The position numbers and the translations under genes are program-made. 54,557 bases of DNA from Pseudomonas sp. NFIX28 (lineage in GTDB: Bacteria > Pseudomonadota > Gammaproteobacteria > Pseudomonadales > Pseudomonadaceae): contig NZ_FNPW01000025.1 of NCBI RefSeq assembly GCF_900107395.1, positions 1 through 54,557 of the forward strand, given 5' to 3'. Positions within the stretch are counted from its first letter, which is position 1; each line of letters opens with the position of its first letter. The notes below the pieces were generated by a model, which was not told the DNA's origin, searched no databases, and was given only the letters and a program-made list of their open reading frames with translations. Positions 25,286 to 34,788 of this stretch are shown piece after piece.

Positions 25286-25362
25286 GTCTTCCTGCCAGCG
25301 GCATCACCTCGCCATGGAGTAAGGGGGCACCGAGCCAGGCGCACACATGTCACCGCAAGGCC

Positions 25363-25635
25363 CTACTCCGCGGTCGTCGGATCGATGATCGAGGTAACCC
25401 GCGATACCCGATCCGCCGGAAAACCTCCTAGCCTGGCGTGCTCCCTGACGAGTTCCTCGTCCGGGGAGATGTAGACACAATAGATCTTGTCGCCCGTGAC
25501 GTAGCTATGCAGCCACTGCACTTGCGACCCCAGCTCACTGATAACCTTGCAGGATTTTTGCGAGATCTGTTGCAGATCCTGCGGCGTAAGCGCCCCGGCT
25601 TCCGGCATCTCGCGCTCGATGACGAACTTCGGCAT
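25363..25635 (-). CDS. DUF4242 protein (SCO4226 nickel-binding family)
   Basis: The 90-residue product begins MPKFVIEREMPEAGALTPQDLQQISQKS, with GGAGG five bases before the ATG at 25635. The ferredoxin-like order (strand, long helix, VQWLHSYVTGDKIYCVYISPDEELVREHARLGGFP) is that of DUF4242. The His and Cys of WLHSYVTGDKIYCVY sit where SCO4226-type proteins bind metal. Biological role unknown. It follows the DUF3303 gene by 108 bases on the same strand, and both are short ferredoxin-like dimers. Confidence 0.82.
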   Translation of the reverse strand: MPKFVIEREMPEAGALTPQDLQQISQKSCKVISELGSQVQWLHSYVTGDKIYCVYISPDEELVREHARLGGFPADRVSRVTSIIDPTTAE

Positions 25636-25743
25636 GACAACCTCCACTTCGTGAATGGCCGGGGCACGCCGACAAACAGCGTTACCCCGTATATTGGCCG
25701 AGGCAGACAGCCCTCGGCGGATCGCCAACGGTCTGCTTGCCCG

Positions 25744-26022
25744 TTACCTGCCAAGCGCTGCCGCCAATAGCGGCGCAGCCTGTTCATCGGTCAACGCCGG
25801 GTGCACTTCCATGCGCAGCAGGTCGCTCCACTCAAGCACCCATTTCTGCATCAGCGCGAGATCGCTGGTTTCCGCGATCCCAAAGCCCGTCATGCCGCCA
25901 ACGGCATGCCAGCGCCCCAACATGCTCACCCCTGCGGGTGGCGCCCCACCCGTCTTGAGAAATCGCTCGATCGCACTGTTACGACGTTCGGGGCTGATTG
26001 ACCAACTGACAATGAATAACAT
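25744..26022 (-). CDS. DUF3303 family protein
   Basis: The product has 92 residues beginning MLFIVSWSISPERRNSAIERFLKTGG, with GGAGG six bases before the ATG at 26022. The opening strand, the helix with RR, GVSMLGRWHAVGGMTGFGIAETSD and the MQKWVLEWSDLLRMEVHPALTDEQA end fit DUF3303, a small ferredoxin-like dimer family without known function. It may be co-transcribed with the DUF4242 gene. Confidence 0.8.
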   Translation of the reverse strand: MLFIVSWSISPERRNSAIERFLKTGGAPPAGVSMLGRWHAVGGMTGFGIAETSDLALMQKWVLEWSDLLRMEVHPALTDEQAAPLLAAALGR

Positions 26023-26268
26023 TTGGCACCTCCAGCGAAACTGGCGCCCGTTGTTCTGCGCGCGCACCTGGCAGGCACCTTGACCACGGCCACGCATCGG
26101 TATCGACCCGCATTCCGTCTGGTCTGAAACGATTGTCCCAAGGGAAGGAATAGCAGCCTTGCGCCCCCGCCGCATGACCGTCGATCCTGTTCCCGCCCGC
26201 AGCATGAGGCCACCGGTCAGCGGCCCAGTTGCTCGCGCGCCCCAGGCCGCTTGAAAGCACGCTCGTTT

Positions 26269-26304
26269 GGCCCTGCGACGCCCTCGTTGCAGCGTCGGAG
26301 GGCC
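26269..26304. repeat. Inverted repeat in the intergenic region upstream of the 1187-residue protein
   Basis: GGCCCTGCGACGC pairs with GCGTCGGAGGGCC at 12 of 13 positions around a ten-base loop. It lacks a T-run, so it is not a standard terminator. It lies within 26023-26380 (358 bases without a gene), whose remainder should hold the promoters of the two divergent genes; no other element is evident. Confidence 0.5.
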
Positions 26305-26380
26305 GGTAGATAAAGCCTGATCCGGGGGCTATACCTATGCATAGCGGTCGGCCCTACACCTAAGGAAGGGGGAAAAGACC

Positions 26381-29300
26381 ATGGACAACAGCAATGGCTC
26401 AGGTAACAACCTCGTCCTCTGGTTACCCGGTAGCGCCCTCATCCTCAGTCTGGTCGTCTCGACCTTCGCCCTCACCCGCGAGCCTTTCCTAGAGCCACGC
26501 CCCATCGGCGCGCAATTCCAGGCGCAACCACCGATAGAAGCGCGCCTGTGGCAAGACCCGTTCGATGCGCTCGAGCGTTATCGCAAAAAGTTCAAGGACG
26601 GTAACAAGGCTGCAGGTACTGAGCTTGTTGAGTGCAGCTCCCATCTTGTTTTCAGCAAGCCAGCGGTGCTGGACGACGAAAAAACGCAACAGCCGCCAGA
26701 ACCTCCCCAACTCATGGTGGCGTTGGTCGAAGGCGGCCCCTATGCCGATGAAGTGGAGCTGCGCCGGCGCATTCGCTATGCAATCCTGGCCGGCTTCAAA
26801 AACTCCCGCATGGTGCCCGAGGACGAACAGCACATCCGCTGCCTGGCCCTTGCCGACGACCTGTCAGGTAGGCCGATAACGTCGCAAGCCGGTCAGCAAG
26901 AAAAGTCGAAGTACGCAGAGATCCCCTATGAAACCTTCATTGCCAACCCATTCAACCCACCCAGGGACATGCAGGACAAACAGCGCCCATCCGCCCGGAC
27001 CATTCTGCTCTGGGTAAAGCAGGAGCATCTGGGCTCACACCCGCTACAACGACTCGAAGCCTTGCGCCTCACCCTGCAGAGCAGGCTTCATTCGGATTGC
27101 GGCCCGCCACAAACCTGCCCTGGTGTGTCCAACCAGACACTGCTGAAGGTCATCGGCCCCTCCACTTCGAAAGTCTTGCTCGATATGTATCGGGACGAGG
27201 CCAACGGCCACGCCAAGCCCAATATCGAGATTTACTCCCCCCTGGCCACCGCTGACTACGACACATTGATGCATGCCTTGGGCAAGCCCTCGCCCGCCGA
27301 AACAACCTCCCAGCAGCAAACACCAGCGACGCCGAGATCCTCCATGAACCTGCTGCGCACCGTCAGCGACGACGGCGTCATGACACGCCTGCTGCTGGAC
27401 GAACTGAAGCTGCGCCATGTGGATCCAGTCGCGGGTGTGCGATGCAGAGAAGGGGCACCGCAGCTAGTCGGTACACATTGCGACACTGGCTGGCAGCGCC
27501 CCAGTCGCATCGCGCTGGTCTCCGAGTGGGACAGTTTCTACAGCCGCGCACTGAGCGAGAGTTTTAAATCGCAGGTTGCCCAGGATGCCGGCATCGACAG
27601 CAAAGACCAGGCGGCGGTCAATAACTGGGTATTGCGCTTCAGTTACCTGCGAGGCGTGGACGGGCGTTTACCAGAGGAGGCCGCCAGCGGCAACAAGGCG
27701 CCTGGTAGCGATGACAATAAAAACAGCAAGGACAAGAACACCCTGGATCTAAGCCCGCTGGAGAAGTCCGACGGCAATTCCCAGCTCGATTACCTGCGCC
27801 GCCTAGCCGACCATATCGCGCGCGAGGACGAAGCCTATCGCCGCAAGGGCACCAGCGGTATCGGCGCCATTGGTGTGCTGGGGGCCGATACCTACGACAA
27901 GCTGCTGGTGTTGCAGGCCCTCAAGGGCCGGATGCCGAACAAAGTGTTTTTCTCGACCAATCTCGATGCGCGCATGCTCCAGCGTGGCCAGGCCCAGACC
28001 ACCCGCAACCTCGTCCTGGCAGCCCCCTACGGGCTCACGCTGACGCGCGCCCTGCAACAGGATGTGCCGCCGTTTCGCGAGAGTTTGCAAAGTGCGGTAT
28101 TCATCGCGGTTCTGGCTGCCCAGGCACCACAGGACTACGAGGCCAAGCGGGCGAAGTTCGACTACTCCAAATCGGAGCTGCTTTCGCCGGGCATCTATGA
28201 GGTGGGCATCAGCGGCTTCATCCCCCTGTCAAACAAGAAGAGCGCCGAACGCCCCAAGGATTGCGCCGCACCCGGCCAGACCCAGCAAGCAACGCACGAC
28301 CTCATGGCGTTGCGTTGCCTGCAGGATCCTTCACCCCCTCCTTATCCCGAACTCTCTCAGTCGGTACGCGACAAGCTCGATGAAAGACAGTCGTTTTTCT
28401 GGGCCGGGCCGCTGACGTTCATCCTGCTGGTAGTGGTGATCCTCCTTGGCTGGTGGTGGACCTATGCGCAATCAAGAGACAGCAAACTGCCAGCCTGGGT
28501 GCACAGTATCCCCCTGACGCTGTATGTGGTGTCCGGACTGTCGGCGTGGCTCGCCATGCGGTTCTGGCGCGTGGAGTTCATGTGGACCGCCTTCGTGCTG
28601 ATCCTGTTGGGCATCGTTTGCTCGGAACTTATCCGCCGTCATCAGCCCCAACCAGCGCAACCCGGACAGGTCCCCGTTCCTGCAAGCAGTGGCTTGTTCG
28701 ACGCCTCGGCGTGGTACGTCGTGGTACCGATCGTGGTATTCGTCCTGGCCTTGCTGTGGATGTACCAGATCCGGCGTGCGTTGACGGATGACGGGCTGGG
28801 TGAACCGATGTTCCTGTTCGAGGGCATCAGTGCCTGGCCCACCGTGGCCCTGCGCCTGCTCGCCGTGGTCATCTCGATCACGGCGCTGGCCTGGGGTTGG
28901 CGCACCCTGCGCATCAACCGTGTCGAGATCGAAAAGGCCTACCACCTGGATCGATACATGAGCAGGCTGCAGATGAGCCTGTGGGGGCAGCTACTGCGCC
29001 TGGTTAACCGAGAAAGGGGCACAACGCCACATAGGTGGCGAGCCGCCCTGGGACGTTGCCTGTTCCTGATCCTGTTCCCGCTCTTAGTCAACGAGCGCGA
29101 CTGGCACACGCCGAAGAGACTGACGACCACAATCCAGTCATATGTTGCCGACAAGCGCAGGATCATTTTCGTCACGAGCTTCTGGAGAGAACACTGCGTG
29201 GCTGGCACCTTCGGCGCCCGAATGCTGCGCAGCATCCTCGCCACCTGGATATTCGTCGTAGTCACCAGCGCGCTCTTCGTGCTCTGGCCAATGGAAGGCG

Positions 29301-29944
29301 CGCCCACCCGGGGCGAATCGCCGATCTGGATGTGGAACTGGCTGCTGCCCACCCTGGCCTTCCAGTTGCTGGTGTTCTGGGTGGTGGATGCCAATCGCCT
29401 GCTGACACGGTTCATCCGCAACCTGAGCACGCATTACGCGATCTGGCCAAAAGCACTGCGCAAGGAGCACTGGAGGGTTTTCGGTGTGCCTCTGCACCCC
29501 TGCATCGACGACTGGATGGACATGCAACTGATCGCCAAGCGCACGGCCACCGTCAATCGCCTGATCTATGCCCCCACGGTCGTCATGTTGATCCTGATTG
29601 CGTCGCGCAACAGTGTGTTCGACAACTGGCCGACACCGCCCAGCATCGTCATTTCCTTCCTGCTGATAACATTGATCTTGCTCGCTTCCGCGTTGTCGCT
29701 GCGCCGTGCCGCGGAACAGGCACGTGGCGCAGCGTTACAGCGTCTGGATAACTACCGGCTGGAAACACCCGAGGACGCACCGATCTACAAAAAGCTCGAA
29801 CTGATCCGCGGACGCATCGTTGCCCTCAATACCGGAGCCTTCTCAAGTTACTCGCAAGAACCACTGGTGCGCGCCCTGCTGCTGTCGCTGACCGGCGTGG
29901 GCGGCTCGCTGATTGTCGATGCATTGAATTACGCCAAGTTCTAG
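26381..29944 (+). CDS. Large membrane protein with extracytoplasmic ligand-binding-like domain, unknown function
   Basis: This 1187-residue protein starts after AAGGAAGGGGG. One helix at about 12-30 leads into a ~635-residue extracytoplasmic region. That region resembles a type 1 periplasmic-binding (ANF receptor-like) fold: LLKVIGPSTSKVLLDMYRD, RIALVSEWDSFYSRALSESF, GIGAIGVLGADTYDKLLVLQALKG and KVFFSTNLDARML are the successive Rossmann-like strands. From about 673 there are roughly nine membrane helices (673-692, 710-726, 730-750, 778-798, 817-840, 950-970, 983-1003, 1062-1077, 1090-1110) with a ~110-residue cytoplasmic loop at 840-950 rich in Arg and Trp. No kinase, cyclase or channel motif is seen. 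It is a single-gene unit. The receptor-like reading is inference. Confidence 0.7.
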   Translation: MDNSNGSGNNLVLWLPGSALILSLVVSTFALTREPFLEPRPIGAQFQAQPPIEARLWQDPFDALERYRKKFKDGNKAAGTELVECSSHLVFSKPAVLDDEKTQQPPEPPQLMVALVEGGPYADEVELRRRIRYAILAGFKNSRMVPEDEQHIRCLALADDLSGRPITSQAGQQEKSKYAEIPYETFIANPFNPPRDMQDKQRPSARTILLWVKQEHLGSHPLQRLEALRLTLQSRLHSDCGPPQTCPGVSNQTLLKVIGPSTSKVLLDMYRDEANGHAKPNIEIYSPLATADYDTLMHALGKPSPAETTSQQQTPATPRSSMNLLRTVSDDGVMTRLLLDELKLRHVDPVAGVRCREGAPQLVGTHCDTGWQRPSRIALVSEWDSFYSRALSESFKSQVAQDAGIDSKDQAAVNNWVLRFSYLRGVDGRLPEEAASGNKAPGSDDNKNSKDKNTLDLSPLEKSDGNSQLDYLRRLADHIAREDEAYRRKGTSGIGAIGVLGADTYDKLLVLQALKGRMPNKVFFSTNLDARMLQRGQAQTTRNLVLAAPYGLTLTRALQQDVPPFRESLQSAVFIAVLAAQAPQDYEAKRAKFDYSKSELLSPGIYEVGISGFIPLSNKKSAERPKDCAAPGQTQQATHDLMALRCLQDPSPPPYPELSQSVRDKLDERQSFFWAGPLTFILLVVVILLGWWWTYAQSRDSKLPAWVHSIPLTLYVVSGLSAWLAMRFWRVEFMWTAFVLILLGIVCSELIRRHQPQPAQPGQVPVPASSGLFDASAWYVVVPIVVFVLALLWMYQIRRALTDDGLGEPMFLFEGISAWPTVALRLLAVVISITALAWGWRTLRINRVEIEKAYHLDRYMSRLQMSLWGQLLRLVNRERGTTPHRWRAALGRCLFLILFPLLVNERDWHTPKRLTTTIQSYVADKRRIIFVTSFWREHCVAGTFGARMLRSILATWIFVVVTSALFVLWPMEGAPTRGESPIWMWNWLLPTLAFQLLVFWVVDANRLLTRFIRNLSTHYAIWPKALRKEHWRVFGVPLHPCIDDWMDMQLIAKRTATVNRLIYAPTVVMLILIASRNSVFDNWPTPPSIVISFLLITLILLASALSLRRAAEQARGAALQRLDNYRLETPEDAPIYKKLELIRGRIVALNTGAFSSYSQEPLVRALLLSLTGVGGSLIVDALNYAKF

Positions 29945-30147
29945 GTGCCGGCGGTCAGGGACGAACGGGCCGATCAGCCGTTGACGGCCATCGTTCAAGC
30001 ATGACGAACCCGGCAGCAGCCAATGAATGGCTATGCTTGATCTGTTGCTGGAAGCAATCCCGCCGCTGTGCTAACGGGCTGCGTCGGGCCCACCCTTTCC
30101 GTCAACGCCCCCCAGCGCCGCGCGACATCGGCAAGGAGCGGTCCGAA

Positions 30148-30633
30148 ATGCAACTGATCAGCGTGAACATCGACAAGCCGGAAGCCACCAACTTCATTTT
30201 CGGCCAGACGCACTTCATCAAGTCGGTCGAAGACATCCACGAAGCCCTGGTCGCCAGCGTGCCGAATATCAGCTTCGGCCTGGCCTTTTGCGAAGCCTCC
30301 GGCCAATGCCTGGTGCGCTGGTCGGGCAGCGATCCGTTGTTGATCGCGCTGGCGCAAAAAAACGCTCAGGCGATCGGCGCCGGCCATAGCTTTATCGTGT
30401 TCCTGGGCGACGGTTTTTATCCGTTGAATGTGCTGAACACCCTGAAAATGGTACCCGAGGTGTGCCGCATCTTCTGCGCGACCGCCAACCCGACCGAGGT
30501 GATTCTCGCGGAAACGGCAAAGGGTCGGGCGGTGCTGGGCGTGGTCGATGGCTACTGCGCCAAGGGCCTGGAAAGCGACGACGACATCCTGCGGCGCAAG
30601 GCGCTGCTGCGCCAGCTCGGCTACAAACAGTGA
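30148..30633 (+). CDS. Adenosine-specific kinase-family protein (PF04008)
   Basis: The ATG at 30148 has AAGGAG nine bases upstream. The 161-residue protein opens MQLISVNIDKPEATNFIFGQTHFIKSVEDIHEALV and contains FGLAFCEASGQCLVRWSG, AGHSFIVFLGDGFYPLNVLN and CATANPTEVILAETAKGRAVLGVVDG, the conserved blocks of the small PF04008 family first described in archaea as adenosine-specific kinase. Length is typical. The physiological substrate in Pseudomonas is unproven. It stands alone, about 200 bases after the large membrane-protein gene, and that gap shows nothing recognisable. Confidence 0.85.
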   Translation: MQLISVNIDKPEATNFIFGQTHFIKSVEDIHEALVASVPNISFGLAFCEASGQCLVRWSGSDPLLIALAQKNAQAIGAGHSFIVFLGDGFYPLNVLNTLKMVPEVCRIFCATANPTEVILAETAKGRAVLGVVDGYCAKGLESDDDILRRKALLRQLGYKQ

Positions 30634-30685
30634 ATGCCGCGCAAGCGCCACTGCCCGGGTAGGTATGATCAGCCGCAGCCAGGGC

Positions 30686-30880
30686 CTATTCGGACGCCGG
30701 CGTGGTGCGGCAACTCTTGCGCTGACGAATCTCCTGGTCCGAAGGCCGTTCCTTGACGAACTCGAACCGTGGCTCGCCCTCGCTGTAAGTGACCAGCCAA
30801 CCCCATTCCAGCTCGAACTCGTCCTGTCCCGGCTTCGGCGGCGCCGCCCACCACGGCTCTTTGCTAACGATCTGGCGCAT
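30686..30880 (-). CDS. Small hypothetical protein
   Basis: The 64-residue product is MRQIVSKEPWWAAPPKPGQ... with a strong GGGGAGG three to nine bases before the ATG. It is acidic in the middle (DEFELEWGWLVTYSEGEPRFEF), soluble and has no recognised domain. Codon use and the ribosome site support a real gene. It is convergent to the PF04008 gene. Confidence 0.6.
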   Translation of the reverse strand: MRQIVSKEPWWAAPPKPGQDEFELEWGWLVTYSEGEPRFEFVKERPSDQEIRQRKSCRTTPASE

Positions 30881-30964
30881 GGTTCCTCCCCGTCGACTCG
30901 GCTTTTTCCACTATAACGTGCAGGCCTTGGGCACCCCGGCTTTCGGCCGATCGGCAGCCGGCCA

Positions 30965-31510
30965 TCAGCGCTCCAGCGCCCACTCGGCCAACGGCCGATA
31001 ACGGCCCTTATGCGACTCGAACAGGGCAAAGTGGCGGGAGCTCAGGTGAAAATCGGGAGGCGTCGGCGCCTCGGGAACCGCCGCCCGATAGTCACGCATC
31101 AAAGTCAGGTGCGGGCGATACTCGCGCGGCGCCTCCTCCAGCCCAAAGGGCAGCAGCGCCTGTTGCAAGGCATACACCAGCTGAAGCAACTCCAGCGGCG
31201 CCTGTGCCGGGGCCAGCAACAAGATCCCGGCCCGGCGCCAAACCTCCAGGCGGTCGAGCGGCACAGACAACGGCTGGCCCGACGTCCGTATATTGGCGAC
31301 CGCGGCGCAGATGCCCGGGACCTGGGCCACGGCGACCGCCCCCAGGAACAGCAGGGTCAAATGAAAGTTCTCCGCCGGCACCGGACGGCCGTTGCGCAGC
31401 CCAAGCTCACCGCGCCAGCGGGCGATGGCCCGGCGCTGCGCGGCGGTACAGGGCAAGGCGAAGAACAACCGCTTGAACGGCTCGCCCTGCTCGCGGGGCT
31501 CATCATTCAT
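30965..31510 (-). CDS. thpR: RNA 2',3'-cyclic phosphodiesterase ThpR (2'-5' RNA ligase family)
   Basis: The 181-residue protein of the 2H phosphoesterase superfamily has its two catalytic HxTx motifs as His50-Leu-Thr-Leu and His134-Leu-Thr-Leu. The strand-helix opening FKRLFFALPCTAAQRRAIARWR is typical of ThpR. The enzyme opens RNA 2',3'-cyclic phosphates, or ligates in reverse. Length and motif spacing fit. It is monocistronic. Confidence 0.92.
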   Translation of the reverse strand: MNDEPREQGEPFKRLFFALPCTAAQRRAIARWRGELGLRNGRPVPAENFHLTLLFLGAVAVAQVPGICAAVANIRTSGQPLSVPLDRLEVWRRAGILLLAPAQAPLELLQLVYALQQALLPFGLEEAPREYRPHLTLMRDYRAAVPEAPTPPDFHLSSRHFALFESHKGRYRPLAEWALER

Positions 31511-31666
31511 GTCAGGTCCTCCCGTTCAGTCGGGCGCAGTGCGCCGGTTTTGCCCATTCTTGAGTTCAGCATATAGAAGGCGCCAAGGCCCGCGCCTGTC
31601 GGCATTCGGTCATTTTTATCGGTTTTAATGCCGGTTGACGTCCGCCCCACGCACAGGAAGAGCACG

Positions 31667-32791
31667 ATGAGACTCGCAACCTACAACGTTGAAAACCTGT
31701 TCAACCGCGCCAAGGCCATGAACCTCGAAAGCTGGGCCGAAGGCAAGCCGGTGCTGGAAAGCTTCGCCCGGCTCAACCAGTTGCTGGGCGAGCCCATTTA
31801 CACCGACCAGGACAAGGCGCAGATGGTCAAGCTGCTGACCGAACTGGGGCTGGCCAAGTCGGACAAGGGCCCTTTCGTGATCCTGCGGCAGAACCGCGCG
31901 AGCCTGGTCAAGCGGCCCAAGGCCGGCGGCCTGGAAGTCGTCGCCAACGGCCGCACCGAGTGGGTCGGCTCGCTGGAGCTGATCGAGGCCCCGGTGGACC
32001 TGGAAGCCATGCGCAATACCGCGCGGGTGATGATCGACCTGCAAGCCGATGTGCTGGCGGTGGTCGAGGCGGAAAGCCGCCCGGCCCTGCGCGACTTCAA
32101 CACGGAAATCATCGGCGGCCTGGGCGGCCCGCTGTACCCGCATGTGATGCTGATCGACGGCAACGATACACGCGGCATCGATGTCGGTTTGATGACCGCC
32201 GCGGGCTACCCCATCGGCCAAATGCGCAGCCACGTCGACGATGCGGCGGCCAATGGCGAGCTGATCTTTTCCCGCGATTGCGCGCAGTTTCATATTCCGC
32301 TGGCGTCTGGCGAACAGACCGGCAAGCAGCTGATCGTCCTGGTCAACCACCTCAAGAGCAAAGGCTTCGGCAGCCTTGCGGCGTCGGCGAACAAGCGCCG
32401 GGCCCAGGCCGAGCGGATCAAGGTCATCTACCAGGCGCTGGTGTCCCAGGGCGAGACCTACATCGCCGTGGTCGGCGACCTCAACGACACCCCCGACAGC
32501 GCACCCCTGGCCCCGCTGCTGCAGGACACCGACCTCAAGGACGCCTTTGCCCACCCGGCCTTTGATGACGGCGGCTTTCCCGGCACCTTCGACACCTGCA
32601 AGGCGGCAAACAAAATCGACTACCTGCTGCTGTCCCCCGCGCTGTTCGCCACCGTCAGCGCCGGCGGCGTGTGGCGCAAGGGCATGTGGCCGGGCAGCAA
32701 GCCCCAGCGCTGGGCGGTCTACCCGGAACTGGACAGGAAAGAAAACGCCGGCTCGGACCATGCCGCGGTGTGGGTCGACCTGGACCTGTAA
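31667..32791 (+). CDS. Endonuclease/exonuclease/phosphatase-fold hydrolase
   Basis: The start at 31667 follows AGGAAGAG, and the product of 374 residues begins MRLATYNVENLFNRAKAM. EEP-superfamily residues are visible: Asn in YNVENLF, Glu in VLAVVEAESRP, the HLKSKGFGS segment, Asp/Asn in VVGDLNDTPDS, and the terminal SDHAAVWVDL. No signal peptide is present, so it is cytosolic. The family includes nucleases and phosphodiesterases; the substrate cannot be told from sequence. It stands alone. Confidence 0.87.
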   Translation: MRLATYNVENLFNRAKAMNLESWAEGKPVLESFARLNQLLGEPIYTDQDKAQMVKLLTELGLAKSDKGPFVILRQNRASLVKRPKAGGLEVVANGRTEWVGSLELIEAPVDLEAMRNTARVMIDLQADVLAVVEAESRPALRDFNTEIIGGLGGPLYPHVMLIDGNDTRGIDVGLMTAAGYPIGQMRSHVDDAAANGELIFSRDCAQFHIPLASGEQTGKQLIVLVNHLKSKGFGSLAASANKRRAQAERIKVIYQALVSQGETYIAVVGDLNDTPDSAPLAPLLQDTDLKDAFAHPAFDDGGFPGTFDTCKAANKIDYLLLSPALFATVSAGGVWRKGMWPGSKPQRWAVYPELDRKENAGSDHAAVWVDLDL

Positions 32792-32869
32792 GCCAGCAGG
32801 TAGCGCCTCTCCCGCCAAAGAAAAACAACGCCGCGTTGACGGCGGGCAAAGGCAGTACCGGGCCGGGCC

Positions 32870-34075
32870 TCAGCGCCGCCCTGGCAGCAACGCCTCGACC
32901 AGCGCCGCCGAGGCGTTGTACAGCGGCACCCGGCCCTTGAGCAGGATCTGCGCGCTGCGCCGGTAGGCGGCCGCATCGATGCGGATGGAACCGCCCTCCT
33001 CGCGCGCGGTAATCAGGGTGTCCAGCAGGCCTGCCGGGTTTTCGATCGACACCGGGTATTCCGCCGTGACGGCGCTCAGGGGCTTGGGCGCCTTGAGCAG
33101 TTCATGGGCCACGGTGCCTGGCGCCAGGCAGGCGGCGGCCAGGCAGCAGCCACCGGAAACGGCCAGCGAGGGATGGGCGTTTTGCGGGGTGAAGTAACGG
33201 GTGCTGATATCGCCCGCGCCCCGGGCCGGGCTGACGATGCAGATCTTCGGCAGGGTTTCGCTGCGCCGCAATTCGTCGGCGCCCAGCAAGGCGCCGCTGC
33301 GGTTGCGCAATTGCATGCGCAGGCCGCCTTCGACCATCAGGCCAATCAACCGCGCCTTGAACCCGGCATCGGCGTCCAGCTGCGCCGGGCTTTCCAGGCC
33401 GGTCTTGCCCAGGTCGGCGGCCTGGACGATGACCATCGGCACCGCCACATCGAGGCAGGTGGCGCGCACGCCGTCGAGCAGGTCGATGCGCTGGCCAGTG
33501 GGAAACAACTGGCCGGTCTTGGCCCCCACCGGGTCGCTGAGAAACAGGTCGACCCCGGGGAACACGCCATTGACCCCGGGGATGCGGGTATCGCTCAGCA
33601 GCCGACCGTCGTGAAAGCCCAGGCGCGCGAGCATGCGGGTCTGGGTATTGCTGTTGAAGATCTCGATCTGCGCGCTGTCCTGGTCCGCGCTCAGCCAGCC
33701 ACGCTCCAGGGCATACAAAGGCAAGGCCGCGGACATGTTGCCGCAGTTGACGCTCCAGTCGATCGCGCTCTTGCCCGCCGCCAGCTGCGCCAGGGTGCTG
33801 ACTATGCGCGTCTCGCCGGGCCGCCGCTCGACGATGAACACCTTGTTGCTGGTGGGCCCGCCGCGGCCGAGCCCGGTGATCTGGTTATTGCCCGGCAGCT
33901 CGCCGGTCAACGGCACACCCATCAGATGCCGCAGCAACTCCTCGACCAGCAACGGGTCTTCGGGCAGGCTCTCATGGGCCAGGATCAGGCCGGTGGACGT
34001 GCCGCCGCGCGCATGCCAGACAGGGAACTCAACGATGCCGGCGTGGATATCAGGAAGGACCGGTTCTGAAGGCAT
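32870..34075 (-). CDS. PrpF-family isomerase (4-oxalomesaconate tautomerase-like)
   Basis: The 401-residue diaminopimelate-epimerase-fold protein shows the PrpF blocks PVWHARGGTSTGLIL, GLGRGGPTSNKVFIV, WSVNCGNMSAALPLYALE with the conserved Cys-Gly-Asn, and NAHPSLAVSGGCCLAAACL. PrpF isomerises 2-methyl-aconitate and GalD tautomerises 4-oxalomesaconate. No methylcitrate or gallate genes are adjacent, so the substrate is open. The 356 bases upstream (34076-34431) contain only a short tgccggc/gccggca hairpin at about 34142-34160 and an AT-rich patch near 34290 that may be the yiaW promoter. Confidence 0.85.
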   Translation of the reverse strand: MPSEPVLPDIHAGIVEFPVWHARGGTSTGLILAHESLPEDPLLVEELLRHLMGVPLTGELPGNNQITGLGRGGPTSNKVFIVERRPGETRIVSTLAQLAAGKSAIDWSVNCGNMSAALPLYALERGWLSADQDSAQIEIFNSNTQTRMLARLGFHDGRLLSDTRIPGVNGVFPGVDLFLSDPVGAKTGQLFPTGQRIDLLDGVRATCLDVAVPMVIVQAADLGKTGLESPAQLDADAGFKARLIGLMVEGGLRMQLRNRSGALLGADELRRSETLPKICIVSPARGAGDISTRYFTPQNAHPSLAVSGGCCLAAACLAPGTVAHELLKAPKPLSAVTAEYPVSIENPAGLLDTLITAREEGGSIRIDAAAYRRSAQILLKGRVPLYNASAALVEALLPGRR

Positions 34076-34431
34076 GATCGGGCTCGCAGTGATGGGCGAC
34101 AGGTTGCGATCATAAACCGCTGCCGGGCCCGGCGCAGCTTTCTGCCGGCTGGCGCCGGCATGGTTTTACCCGTCGGCGCAAACCTTCAGGCCACTCAGCC
34201 CTCCCGGCAGGCTCGCGCGGCGCTAAAAGCACCCGCCGCCCGGCTCGAACCCACGCCGGATCATCGGCCCGTTTTCTTTGCAACAGTCACTAAAAAAGGC
34301 GGCCAGGCAGTTAATCGAACTTGAACTAGTATGAGTTTCACCAGGCCCACGCCATCGGAATATCAGGCGGCATTTGCTGGTCGATATCCTGAGCGGTTGC
34401 GTGCGAGCTGAGGGCTTCCGGGAGGAAAATC

Positions 34432-34785
34432 ATGCTCGATCAAATTGCGCTAGGCATTCTTGTCTTTGCCGGGATAGTCCTTTTCTACGGAATCATTGTC
34501 CTGCACGACATCCCCTACGAAATTGCCGTACACCGCAACCATCCGCACCAGGACGCAATCCACGCGGCCGGCTGGGTCAGCCTGTTCACCCTCCATGCCC
34601 TGTGGCCGTTCCTGTGGATCTGGGCGATGTTGTACCGCGAGGATCGAGGCTGGGGTTTTGCCACCGACAAGCAGCGTATCCAGGCTGAACGAGACCTGCC
34701 GCAAGAGCTCGCCGAACTGCGGCAACGGGTCGAGCAACTGGAGCAACGATCCCAGGCCGGGCTCCACCCGGAAGGAAAACGGTGA
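34432..34785 (+). CDS. yiaW: DUF3302 membrane protein, YiaW-like
   Basis: The 117-residue protein has two membrane helices (IALGILVFAGIVLFYGIIVL at 5-24; AAGWVSLFTLHALWPFLWIWAML at 44-66) and a C-terminal coiled coil (LPQELAELRQRVEQLEQRSQ). The sequence DIPYEIAVHRNHPHQDAIHAAGW is the DUF3302 signature. GGGAGG lies upstream of the ATG. It is paired with an HlyD-type protein, as in the E. coli yiaW-yiaV pair, and three bases separate the genes. The pair's function is unknown; a role in export or envelope maintenance is plausible. Confidence 0.88.
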   Translation: MLDQIALGILVFAGIVLFYGIIVLHDIPYEIAVHRNHPHQDAIHAAGWVSLFTLHALWPFLWIWAMLYREDRGWGFATDKQRIQAERDLPQELAELRQRVEQLEQRSQAGLHPEGKR

Positions 34786-34788
34786 CCC

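Noticed and set aside
30001..30147. Possible riboswitch-like GC-rich folds upstream of the PF04008 gene
   Set aside because: No conserved box of a known riboswitch class could be matched, and no terminator or anti-terminator pair is evident.
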